From assembly GCA_900762945.1 (NCBI GenBank), contig CAAFIN010000066.1, forward strand, positions 1 through 11,250: a DNA stretch of 11,250 bases. The letters run 5' to 3'. The notes beneath the pieces are model-generated. The model had not been told where the DNA came from, ran no database searches, and was given only the letters and a program-made list of their open reading frames with translations. Below are positions 1-6,642 of the stretch, in pieces. The stretch comes from Clostridia bacterium (GTDB lineage Bacteria > Bacillota > Clostridia > Christensenellales > Pumilibacteraceae). A program made the translations under genes and the position numbers. Within the stretch, counting starts at the first letter, position 1, and each line of letters begins with the position of its first letter.

Positions 1-131
1 AGCGCAAAAATATAATAAATGCGGCTTCGGTTAGATCTTCAGGGCTTCGCTAACGCTCCGCCGGATGTTTGACGTAAGGATAGGATAGTCGTTCCGTAGC
101 CCCCCCCGTTGGCAGAAAAGCAATTATCTTT
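1..131. other. Non-coding flank downstream of the deacetylase gene
   Basis: No gene is supported here. The stretch holds a run of eight C on the + strand (100-107) and two imperfect copies of a GGCTTCGsTTA/GGCTTCGCTAA-like segment (about 22-32 and 49-58). No hairpin followed by a T-run is visible after the deacetylase stop codon, so I cannot place its terminator. The region may continue into an intergenic repeat beyond the window edge, which cannot be judged. Confidence 0.4.
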
Positions 132-1016
132 TTACACTATTCCTCTATTTTTAAAATACTTATCGCTTTTTTCGCCGTAAGGGCGGTTGAAACGCTTGAC
201 TTTGTACAGTGCGTCGACTACCCCGGGCGAAAACTCGTTGATACCCTCTTCGCAAGTGAGCATCGCGCCGTAGCCGTACTCGCGGACGGCACGGGCGGTA
301 AAGCCGTCGTAGCGCCCGAACGGACAAGTGTATACTCTGGGTATACCGCCGCACGAACGTATCAGCGCGTCGCACTTCTCCGTATCGCGGGTAAATCTCG
401 CCTTGTACCGCTCGTAACCCTCGCCCCACAGCGGCTTCGCGCCCACGCCGCTGTGGAGCGCGTAACTGTGGTTGCCGACCTCTGCCGTGCCCGACAGCGC
501 GACGGCGGCGAGTTCCTCGGGGCTGAGGTACGAAAAATAACTGCTTCGGCGGGTCTGCCCTTTTTCCTTGTCGGTGAACGAGCCTACCACGCTGACCGTC
601 GCCCGCGCCTCGCGCTCCTTCAGAACGGGCACGACCTGCGACAGAAAATTATAGTGACCGTCGTCGAACGTGAGCGCGACCGGCTTTTCGGGAAGCGCGG
701 ACTTGCCGAGGACAAAATCTGTAATATCGGATATGAAAACCGTTTCGTAGCCCGCGTTTTTAAGATAAATTATATCCTCCTCTAGCGTTTCGGGCGGTAT
801 AACGTACTTGCCGGGGCTACCGCGCGACACCGAGTGGTACATAATCACCGGGACTTTCACCGCGGTTACGACCGTGATTTCGTCACGCATGGAAAGCGTG
901 GTAACCGGCGAGGTTTCCGCTCCCGCGCTTAACACCGCGCCCGAAAACAACCCCGAAATAAGTAAAATAAAGACCGCGACGAACGCGGACAGCCATTTCG
1001 AAAATCGGTTATCCAT
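132..1016 (-). CDS. Secreted or membrane-anchored polysaccharide deacetylase (NodB homology, carbohydrate esterase 4)
   Basis: The 294-residue product is predicted to remove N- or O-acetyl groups from an extracellular or cell-wall polysaccharide. Residues 8-33 form a hydrophobic signal peptide or anchor after a short charged N-terminus. The NodB domain covers about 55-290: VPVIMYHSV near 55-63, the TFDDG motif at 116-120 (D118 catalytic base, D119 metal ligand), the metal-binding GNHSYALH with H183 and H188, and CPFGRYD at 231-237, which replaces the usual RPPxG motif 3. These are standard family motifs; the substrate is not readable. The ATG at 1016 is kept because the next Met (residue 43) would remove the signal peptide, although no good Shine-Dalgarno precedes it. 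The gene follows the TIR-methyltransferase gene after 57 bp and may be read through from it. Confidence 0.9.
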   Translation of the reverse strand: MDNRFSKWLSAFVAVFILLISGLFSGAVLSAGAETSPVTTLSMRDEITVVTAVKVPVIMYHSVSRGSPGKYVIPPETLEEDIIYLKNAGYETVFISDITDFVLGKSALPEKPVALTFDDGHYNFLSQVVPVLKEREARATVSVVGSFTDKEKGQTRRSSYFSYLSPEELAAVALSGTAEVGNHSYALHSGVGAKPLWGEGYERYKARFTRDTEKCDALIRSCGGIPRVYTCPFGRYDGFTARAVREYGYGAMLTCEEGINEFSPGVVDALYKVKRFNRPYGEKSDKYFKNRGIV

Positions 1017-1028
1017 ACGTTAAGTATC

Positions 1029-1059
1029 GCGGTTTTTACGTTTTTTTATGCGGTTTTTA
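1029..1059. repeat. 10-bp direct repeat GCGGTTTTTA, two copies 21 bp apart
   Basis: GCGGTTTTTA occurs at 1029-1038 and again at 1050-1059, in the short gap between the TIR-methyltransferase and deacetylase genes. The 21-bp period equals two DNA helical turns, which places both copies on the same DNA face. On the coding strand they read TAAAAACCGC. This could be a tandem regulator site for the deacetylase gene, or simple A/T-tract coincidence; no recognisable promoter accompanies it. Confidence 0.3.
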
Positions 1060-1073
1060 GGGAAAACGGCGGG

Positions 1074-2351
1074 TTATTTGGTCGCAACGAAGAACATAAC
1101 GCCCAGCATAATGAAGATTTTGCCGTCCATATATTCGCGCTTTTTGTCGTCGTGAGCGGCGGTATACGGCGCGATCTTGGCGAACGCTCTGCCGTCCGAG
1201 AAGTAGTCGGCGGTAGGCACGCTCCAAAGGTACGGATTGAAGTACAGATCCCACAGCACTTCTTTCATTTCGCCGCCGAAGTCCGTGGAAGCGATGGTCG
1301 TGCGCTTGACCTCGACGTCCGAAAAACCCGCGCCGCTGAGCAAAAGCGGCAGTTTTCTGCCCATATGACGATCTCCGGACTCGAGCGACTTGCTCCAGAT
1401 AAAGAAGCAATCGTCGAAAAATTCCGTGTCTGGCGAAACGGTGTTGAGTCCGTCATCCTCGTCCACGATAAAGATTTTACCGCCGGGCGCAAGGCGGCTT
1501 TGTAGCGTTTTCAGCGTGAAAAGCGGCGTTTTTATGTGCAGAAACACGGCGGAAACGTGTATGAAATCGAAGTACTCGCGGTTCTGCTTTTTGAGGTATT
1601 CGTCCAAAACCCCGCCGAAACTCTCGCCGGTAATGTCGGCGTAAACGAACGAATAGCGTTCGTCGCCGTGCGTCGCGTTCGCCTTTTTCACCATTACATC
1701 GTCCTTATCCACGCCGAGAACTCGCGTAAACTTCGGGTCGGCGAGCCGCAGAACGGTGTTCGCACCGTCCGAACAACCCACGTCCAGCGCGCAGATATCG
1801 GTCATATTCTCTATCGCTTCGGATATGTAACCGCTTGCGTAGCGGTTGTAAAAGTCGTTCTGTATCGCGAGCCGCCGCGCTTCGGCGTCGGTTTCCGCAG
1901 AGTAAATGCTGTCTACGTTCGTCATATCGGGAACGATGCCGAGTTGCTCGAAAATCTTGGCTACGAGATCGTCGGGCGTGGCGAAGTCGCGGGCGAAAAG
2001 TTCGTTGAACATACTGAGGTAAATATCGAGGCTGTCGAGCTCGTCGCATTCCTCCACTTCCTCGATGAATATCGGCAGAATTTTGTAACCCTTGGTGTTG
2101 TTGTAGTGCTTGAACGCGATGGCGATCTCGCTGCGAACGTACATCGAGCGTATGCTTGCGTTCGAGAGAAACACGACGAACGCGCGGCTCGTGCGTATGC
2201 CTTTCGAAATTTCGGCGGCGTATTCCTGCTTGCTGTCCTGAATCTGGAACCAGCAAGACACGCCTTGCGCCGTGATCTTGTTCACGATCTCGGCTACTTT
2301 TTCCTTGTTGCTTTTCGAGTACGATACGAAAATGTCTTTTTCGACAGCCAT
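1074..2351 (-). CDS. TIR domain fused to a class I SAM-dependent methyltransferase
   Basis: This 425-residue protein has two parts. Residues 4-140 form a TIR domain: FVSYSKSN (box 1) at 8-15, the CWFQIQDS loop at 33-40, FVVFLSNAS at 58-66, then YVRSEIAIAF at 71-80, where E75 aligns with the catalytic glutamate of NAD-cleaving TIR domains such as SARM1. A linker leads to a Rossmann methyltransferase at about 165-425: motif I LDVGCSDG at 189-196, acidic post-I residue in GVDKDD (D215), FIHVSAVFLHI at 263-273, LAPGGKIFIVDEDD at 287-300, and a final beta strand GVMFFVATK. There is no membrane segment. Known TIR roles are NAD hydrolysis or cyclic-ADP-ribose signalling in anti-phage defence, or protein scaffolding. 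The methyl acceptor is unknown and no defence partner is encoded nearby. The ATG at 2351 has GAGAGGG about 5 nt upstream. Domain calls are firm; the function is not. Confidence 0.85.
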   Translation of the reverse strand: MAVEKDIFVSYSKSNKEKVAEIVNKITAQGVSCWFQIQDSKQEYAAEISKGIRTSRAFVVFLSNASIRSMYVRSEIAIAFKHYNNTKGYKILPIFIEEVEECDELDSLDIYLSMFNELFARDFATPDDLVAKIFEQLGIVPDMTNVDSIYSAETDAEARRLAIQNDFYNRYASGYISEAIENMTDICALDVGCSDGANTVLRLADPKFTRVLGVDKDDVMVKKANATHGDERYSFVYADITGESFGGVLDEYLKKQNREYFDFIHVSAVFLHIKTPLFTLKTLQSRLAPGGKIFIVDEDDGLNTVSPDTEFFDDCFFIWSKSLESGDRHMGRKLPLLLSGAGFSDVEVKRTTIASTDFGGEMKEVLWDLYFNPYLWSVPTADYFSDGRAFAKIAPYTAAHDDKKREYMDGKIFIMLGVMFFVATK

Positions 2352-2364
2352 AATTACCCTCTCG

Positions 2365-2413
2365 CGATTGTTTCTGTCTATATTTTAGCACGAATCCCGC
2401 GCAAAAACAATCG
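2365..2413. promoter_or_regulatory. Perfect 9-bp inverted repeat flanking the TIR-methyltransferase promoter
   Basis: CGATTGTTT at 2365-2373 is mirrored by AAACAATCG at 2405-2413 (9 of 9 bases), with half-site centres about 40 bp apart. The distal arm overlaps the predicted -35 box and the proximal arm lies near +1, so a dimer or looped tetramer could cover the promoter. No regulator is encoded next to it, and the arrangement may be chance. Confidence 0.35.
2382..2410 (-). promoter_or_regulatory. Sigma-A-type promoter for the TIR-methyltransferase gene
   Basis: On the minus strand, TTGTTT (2410-2405) is followed by a 17-bp spacer and TAAAAT (2387-2382). TG stands one base before the -10, giving an extended -10 element. 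The expected start site is near 2375, leaving a leader of about 24 nt with GAGAGGG just before the ATG at 2351. This suggests the gene is transcribed independently of the upstream PAP2 gene. Confidence 0.6.
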
Positions 2414-2425
2414 TTTTGCAGCAGT

Positions 2426-3082
2426 TTAGTCGCATTTTCGGGCGTGTAGCGCGACGAACGAATAATAAAACGACTCGAGCGCCGCGGACAGGATAATTCC
2501 GCCGATTATATCCGTCAGCCAATGTACGCCCGAGTAAAGCCTGCCGACGACGGTGAAGCCCGCGAGCGCCGCGAAAGAAACTTCGGCGGCGATAATAAGC
2601 GTGCGGCTTTTTATCTTGCGGCGAAGCGCCGTTATCGCGCTCAGCGATATGCACAAAACGATCATAACGTGCGAGGACGGGTACAACGCTTCGGGTTTTT
2701 CGTACAGAATTATCGGACGGTAATTCACGATAACGAACTCGAAAAACAGATAAAAGCCGATAACGACGATATAGAATGCGCCCAGCGCGAGTATTTCGAA
2801 GTCGACTTTGAGCAGGCTTTTTCGCCGAATAAGTTGAACAAGCCCCGCGACGGCGAACCCGAACGCGACGGCTATCGCGACTACGCCGATCCAATCGGTT
2901 ATTGCGTACAACGTAAGGTTTACGCCGAAGAACGCGAACGCGGCTTCGTTGAGTGCAGCAAGCCCAACGCGTGTGCCGCCCGCGCCTATCTCACGAACGT
3001 CGACGAACGCGACTACAAGCGTGTACGCGACGAACAACGCGAGCAGCGATCCCGATACGATAATGTTCCTTTTCGTTTTCAT
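2426..3082 (-). CDS. PAP2-family integral membrane phosphatase
   Basis: The 218-residue membrane protein has about six hydrophobic segments (roughly 7-27, 45-82, 95-120, 137-153, 160-180 and 189-210). PAP2 enzymes dephosphorylate lipid phosphates such as phosphatidic acid, phosphatidylglycerol phosphate or undecaprenyl pyrophosphate at the outer membrane face. Motif C2 is PSSH at 135-138 (usual PSGH; H138 is the acid/base) and motif C3 is GRLYSGVHWLTD at 180-191, with R181, the nucleophile H187 and D191 correctly spaced. Motif C1 keeps RP at 122-123, but the lysine expected seven residues before R122 is E115. Activity may therefore be altered. The ATG at 3082 has AAAGGAG six bases upstream and a good promoter further up. 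Substrate is unknown. Confidence 0.85.
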   Translation of the reverse strand: MKTKRNIIVSGSLLALFVAYTLVVAFVDVREIGAGGTRVGLAALNEAAFAFFGVNLTLYAITDWIGVVAIAVAFGFAVAGLVQLIRRKSLLKVDFEILALGAFYIVVIGFYLFFEFVIVNYRPIILYEKPEALYPSSHVMIVLCISLSAITALRRKIKSRTLIIAAEVSFAALAGFTVVGRLYSGVHWLTDIIGGIILSAALESFYYSFVALHARKCD

Positions 3083-3116
3083 AATTTTCTCCTTTGCGGC
3101 AAAACCCGCCGGAACG

Positions 3117-3146
3117 ATTATCGCTCGAAGTCTACGGATAAGTCAA
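3117..3146 (-). promoter_or_regulatory. Sigma-A-type promoter for the PAP2 gene
   Basis: The minus strand reads TTGACT (3146-3141), an 18-bp spacer, then GATAAT (3122-3117); each box matches consensus in 5 of 6 positions. It lies between the terminator at 3174-3198 and the Shine-Dalgarno AAAGGAG before the ATG at 3082, so the PAP2 gene has its own transcription start. Confidence 0.7.
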
Positions 3147-3173
3147 GACGCTTTTCGTCGCAAGCAGAGAAAA

Positions 3174-3198
3174 CCCGCGACACTTTTCGTATCGCGGG
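3174..3198 (-). terminator. Bidirectional intrinsic-type terminator after the XRE regulator gene
   Basis: A perfect 7-bp GC-rich stem CCCGCGA/TCGCGGG (3174-3180 and 3192-3198) encloses an 11-nt loop. On the minus strand it is followed by TTTTCTCT and starts 24 nt after the regulator stop codon. On the + strand it is followed by CA and a T6 run. The minus-strand T-tract is short, so termination may be partial. Confidence 0.65.
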
Positions 3199-3221
3199 CA
3201 GTTTTTTACGATTTTTTAGCG

Positions 3222-3854
3222 TTAATTTGTGCAGATTTTAATTATAAGCACGATTTTCAGCGCGTACAGCACGAAGGTCAGCGCGGTGGCGTACGGTTGC
3301 CGGGCGAGCGCGAAAAGCAGTATCGTCGCGGTGTGGAACGCGACGGAAGCGGCGTTCACTATCAGCGCGGGCTTTCTGCCGACCGCATACCTGACCGCGA
3401 TTTCCGCAACGCCCAAAACCGACAGCGCGGCGAGAGCGGCAAAAAACGCGGCTATCAAACCGCTCGACGCGTCCGGACTACCTAAGAGAGTTACCGCGCG
3501 GATAACGTCGCCGTCGGCTTTTCCGTACAGCGGCAGAAACGCAAGCATGAGCGCCGCCACGTCCAAAAGTCCGAAGATCAGTCCGCAGGTATTTTCCGCG
3601 CGGGCTTTACCGTCGGACTCGGCAATCGCCAGTATTTCTCCGCCGGACAGAAGTTCGTCGACCGACACCGAAAACAGCGCCGCCAGACTTTTGAGCGAAT
3701 CGATATTGGGGTATCCTTTTCCACTCTCCCACTTTGACACGGCGGTGCGCGAAACGTAGAGTTTGTCGGCAAGTTCCTGCTGAGTCCAGCCGCGGCTTTT
3801 TCTTAAATTCTGTAGTTTTTCGCTAAATTCAATGGGCTTATAAAGAAGCGGCAC
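3222..3854 (-). CDS. XRE-family HTH transcriptional regulator with a membrane-embedded C-terminal half
   Basis: The 210-residue protein begins with a Cro/C1-type HTH domain (about 11-66): LRKSRGWTQQELADKLYVSR and AVSKWESGKGYPNIDSLK are typical of Firmicute XRE regulators. The C-terminal half has four likely membrane helices (about 90-110, 131-152, 162-184 and 187-207), so it probably binds DNA while held at the membrane and may sense a membrane or small-molecule signal. The start is uncertain: no in-frame ATG exists. GTG at 3854 is the only common start codon after the upstream in-frame stop, and it lacks a Shine-Dalgarno. By family comparison the protein would begin near residue 8, where the codon is ATT (3833). 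It follows the hydrogenase gene by 87 bp without a clear terminator between them, so co-transcription is possible. Target genes are unknown. Confidence 0.8.
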   Translation of the reverse strand: MPLLYKPIEFSEKLQNLRKSRGWTQQELADKLYVSRTAVSKWESGKGYPNIDSLKSLAALFSVSVDELLSGGEILAIAESDGKARAENTCGLIFGLLDVAALMLAFLPLYGKADGDVIRAVTLLGSPDASSGLIAAFFAALAALSVLGVAEIAVRYAVGRKPALIVNAASVAFHTATILLFALARQPYATALTFVLYALKIVLIIKICTN

Positions 3855-3941
3855 GAGTGTTTCGTTTCGCCGCGCCGCAGTAGGTTTTTAATTGTCGTGG
3901 GGTTCAACGGGATCGTTAAGCCGACCTTATCAGAGTTCGCC

Positions 3942-5390
3942 TTAGTCCTCGTTCTCTTTGTCGCCTTCGTAGAGTTTGTAGAGTTTGACGGAGTTTTCGA
4001 TCGTCTTTTCCTTGGCTTCTCTGCCGTAGCGGTCGACGTCCTGCACGTTCTTCGGACCGTGGTTAAGGCACAACGCGCCGTTCAGACAGCCGCCGTCGCA
4101 AGCCATACCCTCGAAGAAGTTGTAGACGGACTTGTTGAACTTGAGTTTCGTAAGTTCCGCTTTGCACTCTTCGAGTCCGTTCATGTACACGGGGCGAATG
4201 TCCTCTACGCCCATGTCCGCGCCGACTTCCTTGATGCCCTGAGCGATACCGCCGCACTTGGCGAAAATTCTGCCGTAGAACGAAGCGTTGTCGAGCGGGG
4301 TGTCGCCGAGCGAAGCGATATCCACTTCGCGCGCGTCGAAGAACGCCTGAAGTTCCTCGAACGACATAACGTTATCCACAGCGCCGCCCGTCTTTTCCAT
4401 GCGGAACTCTAGTTTTTTCGAGGTGCAAGGTCCGATAAAGACGATTTTCGCGGTCGGGTCGGAAGCCTTGATGAGTTTAGCGGCTTCGACCATAGGCGAA
4501 GGATTGTGCGATATGTACTTCGTCAGCGTGGGGAAATTCTTTTCGATGAACATTACGAACGACGGACAGCAGGAAGTGGTAAGCATACCCTTCTCTTTGA
4601 ATTCGTTCGCTTCGTGCCAGAGCGTGATGTCCGCGCCGAGCGCCGCTTCGACCACCTGATGGAATCCGAGCCGCTTGATGCCCGTCACGACCTGTTCGAT
4701 ACGAGCGTACTTGAACTGGCTGACGATAGCGGGCGCGATAAGCGCGTAGACCTTGTATTTGGTGTTGTTTTCCGATTTTTTGAGAATGTCGATTGTGTCG
4801 AGTACCAGCGACTTGTCCGAGATCGCGCCGAACGGGCATTGATAAACGCACGCTCCGCAAGCGACGCACTTGTCGTTGTCGATGCAGGCTTTTTTGTTCT
4901 CGTCCATAGAGATCGCGCCCACTTTACAACTGACTACGCACGGACGGTGCTGTCTGATGATCGCGCCGTACGGACAAGCCTGAGTACACTTGCCGCACTC
5001 GATGCACTTTTCCTTGTCCACGACCGCCTTTTTATCCACGATCGTGATAGCCCCTCTCGGGCAAACGTTCTGGCAGCGGTGAACGATACAGCCTCTGCAC
5101 GCGGGAGTGACGAAAATGCCGTCGATAGGACACTCGTCGCAAGCGATATCGATGACTTCGACGACGTTCGGATTGGTTTTGTCGCCGCCGAGCGCGAGTT
5201 TGATACGCTCCTGAAGTATCGCGCGTTCCTTGTAGATACAGCAACGCATGCTCGCCTTGGGCCCCGGAACGATCTTTTTCGGAATATCGGTGTAAACGCC
5301 CGACATATCGCCCTCGTAAGCGCATCTTATGATTTCTTTGAGTACTTCGTATTTAAGTTCCTGTACTTTCGTGTCGAATACTTTTTCCAT
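3942..5390 (-). CDS. Monomeric [FeFe] hydrogenase, group B-like, with N-terminal [4Fe-4S] domains
   Basis: This enzyme probably interconverts protons and H2 using ferredoxin-type electrons in the cytoplasm. Counting from a TTG codon at 5396 (484 residues), a Cys-rich region at 86-112 (CDEC, then CRGCIVHRCQNVCP) and ferredoxin-like clusters at 131-141 and 177-187 feed electrons to the H domain. H-cluster motifs are TTSCCPSF at 273-280 (C276 matches the proton-relay Cys, C277 a ligand), FIGPCTSKK at 320-328 (C324 ligand) and GMACDGGCLNG at 430-440 (C433 and C437 ligands). FIGPC in place of MPC and the divergent third motif, with an extra Cys at 443, point to group B rather than the CpI-like group A. 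I prefer the ATG at 5390; TTG at 5396 is the alternative, with GAGG 11 nt upstream. Maturases HydE, HydF and HydG are not in the window. It is the last gene of the hydrogen cluster and also has its own promoter. Confidence 0.88.
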   Translation of the reverse strand: MEKVFDTKVQELKYEVLKEIIRCAYEGDMSGVYTDIPKKIVPGPKASMRCCIYKERAILQERIKLALGGDKTNPNVVEVIDIACDECPIDGIFVTPACRGCIVHRCQNVCPRGAITIVDKKAVVDKEKCIECGKCTQACPYGAIIRQHRPCVVSCKVGAISMDENKKACIDNDKCVACGACVYQCPFGAISDKSLVLDTIDILKKSENNTKYKVYALIAPAIVSQFKYARIEQVVTGIKRLGFHQVVEAALGADITLWHEANEFKEKGMLTTSCCPSFVMFIEKNFPTLTKYISHNPSPMVEAAKLIKASDPTAKIVFIGPCTSKKLEFRMEKTGGAVDNVMSFEELQAFFDAREVDIASLGDTPLDNASFYGRIFAKCGGIAQGIKEVGADMGVEDIRPVYMNGLEECKAELTKLKFNKSVYNFFEGMACDGGCLNGALCLNHGPKNVQDVDRYGREAKEKTIENSVKLYKLYEGDKENED

Positions 5391-5399
5391 AGCCAACTT

Positions 5400-5428
5400 A
5401 TTATAGTCCTCGCTCGTGATTTTGTAAA
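5400..5428 (-). promoter_or_regulatory. Strong promoter immediately before the group B-like hydrogenase gene
   Basis: The minus strand reads TTTACA (5428-5423), exactly 17 bp, then TATAAT (5405-5400). The -35 matches 5 of 6 and the -10 matches 6 of 6. Only nine bases separate TATAAT from the ATG at 5390, so the transcript would be leaderless or nearly so. A GTGAT direct repeat (+ strand 5416-5420 and 5429-5433) flanks the -35 box. Confidence 0.6.
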
Positions 5429-5475
5429 GTGATTGACGGTAATTTTTTCGTAAAATCGGACGGAAAATTTTTGCC

Positions 5476-6642
5476 CTAATCGTAATTGACTGTGACGGTC
5501 TTGCCCATTTTTATAAGGTTTTTTGAAAGCGTTTCCACAAGTTTGAGTTTCATGGTCGTGTCGATCGGCAAGCCCTGATGCGCGACGTTGACGCTCTGAC
5601 CCACGAAGAACGTGACCGAAGTCGCTTCCTCGAAAAGAAGCTGCGCCAGCATACCCGCGCCGTCCTTAGCTTTGGTGAATTCCTTGGGGGTAAGGTCGGA
5701 AACGGACAAATACTTGTCGCTGAGTTCGCACAGCCTGCGCAAAGTGATAACTCCCTCGGTGGTGAGGTCGATGCCGTCGATATAGCCGATAGGCGGGATT
5801 TCCTTGTCGATAAACTCGAGCGAAGTAGACACTTCTTTGCCGAGGTATCTCGCGACGATCTGCGAACTCGTGCCGCCGCAAACTATCTTTTTGTCACAGT
5901 CTTTCATAAACCTTGCGACGTAGAAGTCGTCGCGGGATTTGTCGAGCGGCGGACCTACCATAATATTGATCTTCTCTTCTTTTCTGGCGCGGATCGCCGC
6001 GACGGTGGTGTCGTCGCCGGGTTCCCCGACGTAGAAGTCGTTGCAAGCGTCGACCAGCAGCCACGCCGCGCACCTGGCGCTCATGCCCGGGCGGACATGC
6101 GTGTCGAGAAATTCCTTTATCTCGTCGCGTTGCCAGCCGAAGTTAAGCAGCATGCCTATGCCCGCGTGGATCGTGCCGTCGCTCATTATCATAAGTATAT
6201 CGTTCTCTTTAAGCCTCAGATCGGACTTGTAGACGGTTTTGCCGAGTACTTCGATTTTTTCGCGCTCGAGTTCCACACACTTGCCGTCGTGCATATAGAT
6301 CGCTTCGGGGTTATCGAACTCGAACAGATAGCCTTTGCCCTCTCTATCGACGTGAATGACGGAAAACGTGGAATACGCAAGTCCGCGTTCCTTACAAACG
6401 GGCAAGGACTGAATGATCGTTTCCACGCACTCGTAGATGTCGATATCGTTCGACACCATGGTGCATAGAATCTTGGAAGTGAGCGTGGAAAGTATATTCG
6501 CTTTCACGCCGCTGCCCATGCCGTCGGCAAGCACGAGCGTGGTATAGCCATCGGGAGTGACGACCATTTCCACGTTGTCGCCGCACAGTTCCTCGCCTTT
6601 TTTGTTGATTGAAGTGTAGCCTGTTTCGAGTACGAGTGACAT
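5476..6642 (-). CDS. SpoIIE-family PP2C-type protein phosphatase of the hydrogenase cluster
   Basis: The 388-residue protein has a PPM/SpoIIE phosphatase domain at about 1-222. Metal-binding acidic residues are visible in GDN (D22), LADGMGSG (D40), MSDGTIHAG (D155) and GDDTTVAAIR (D210, D211). Such enzymes remove phosphate from Ser or Thr, classically on STAS-type anti-anti-sigma factors. Residues 225-388 form a second region (INIMVGPPLDKSRDD, then CGGTSSQIVARYLG at 255-268) that I cannot assign to a named domain; it has no membrane segments. The ATG at 6642 directly follows the TAA of the sensor hydrogenase gene, with CGGAG about 11 nt upstream inside that gene, which suggests translational coupling. 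The placement suggests that the sensor hydrogenase controls this phosphatase. Its substrate is not in the window. Confidence 0.88.
   Translation of the reverse strand: MSLVLETGYTSINKKGEELCGDNVEMVVTPDGYTTLVLADGMGSGVKANILSTLTSKILCTMVSNDIDIYECVETIIQSLPVCKERGLAYSTFSVIHVDREGKGYLFEFDNPEAIYMHDGKCVELEREKIEVLGKTVYKSDLRLKENDILMIMSDGTIHAGIGMLLNFGWQRDEIKEFLDTHVRPGMSARCAAWLLVDACNDFYVGEPGDDTTVAAIRARKEEKINIMVGPPLDKSRDDFYVARFMKDCDKKIVCGGTSSQIVARYLGKEVSTSLEFIDKEIPPIGYIDGIDLTTEGVITLRRLCELSDKYLSVSDLTPKEFTKAKDGAGMLAQLLFEEATSVTFFVGQSVNVAHQGLPIDTTMKLKLVETLSKNLIKMGKTVTVNYD

Noticed and set aside
100..107. Run of eight C as a phase-variation tract
   Set aside because: It lies outside any supported gene or promoter, so no switching effect can be argued.
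2401..2419. GCAAAA...TTTTGC hairpin as a terminator for the PAP2 gene
   Set aside because: It is a 6-bp AT-rich stem without a proper T-run after it, and it overlaps the -35 of the next promoter.
3901..3922. Imperfect hairpin after the group B-like hydrogenase as its terminator
   Set aside because: The stem has mismatches and is followed by CCCACG rather than a T-run, so read-through into the regulator gene is as likely.
4506..5432. Long + strand open frame (308 codons) opposite the group B-like hydrogenase
   Set aside because: It is antisense to a gene with clear Cys-cluster and H-cluster motifs. Its product is charge-rich and lacks domains, as expected from mirrored codon bias.
5400..5475. 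Rex or FNR-type redox operator before the hydrogenase gene
   Set aside because: No TTGTxAA-type or TTGAT-N4-ATCAA palindrome is present; only a GTGAT direct repeat was found, which matches neither.
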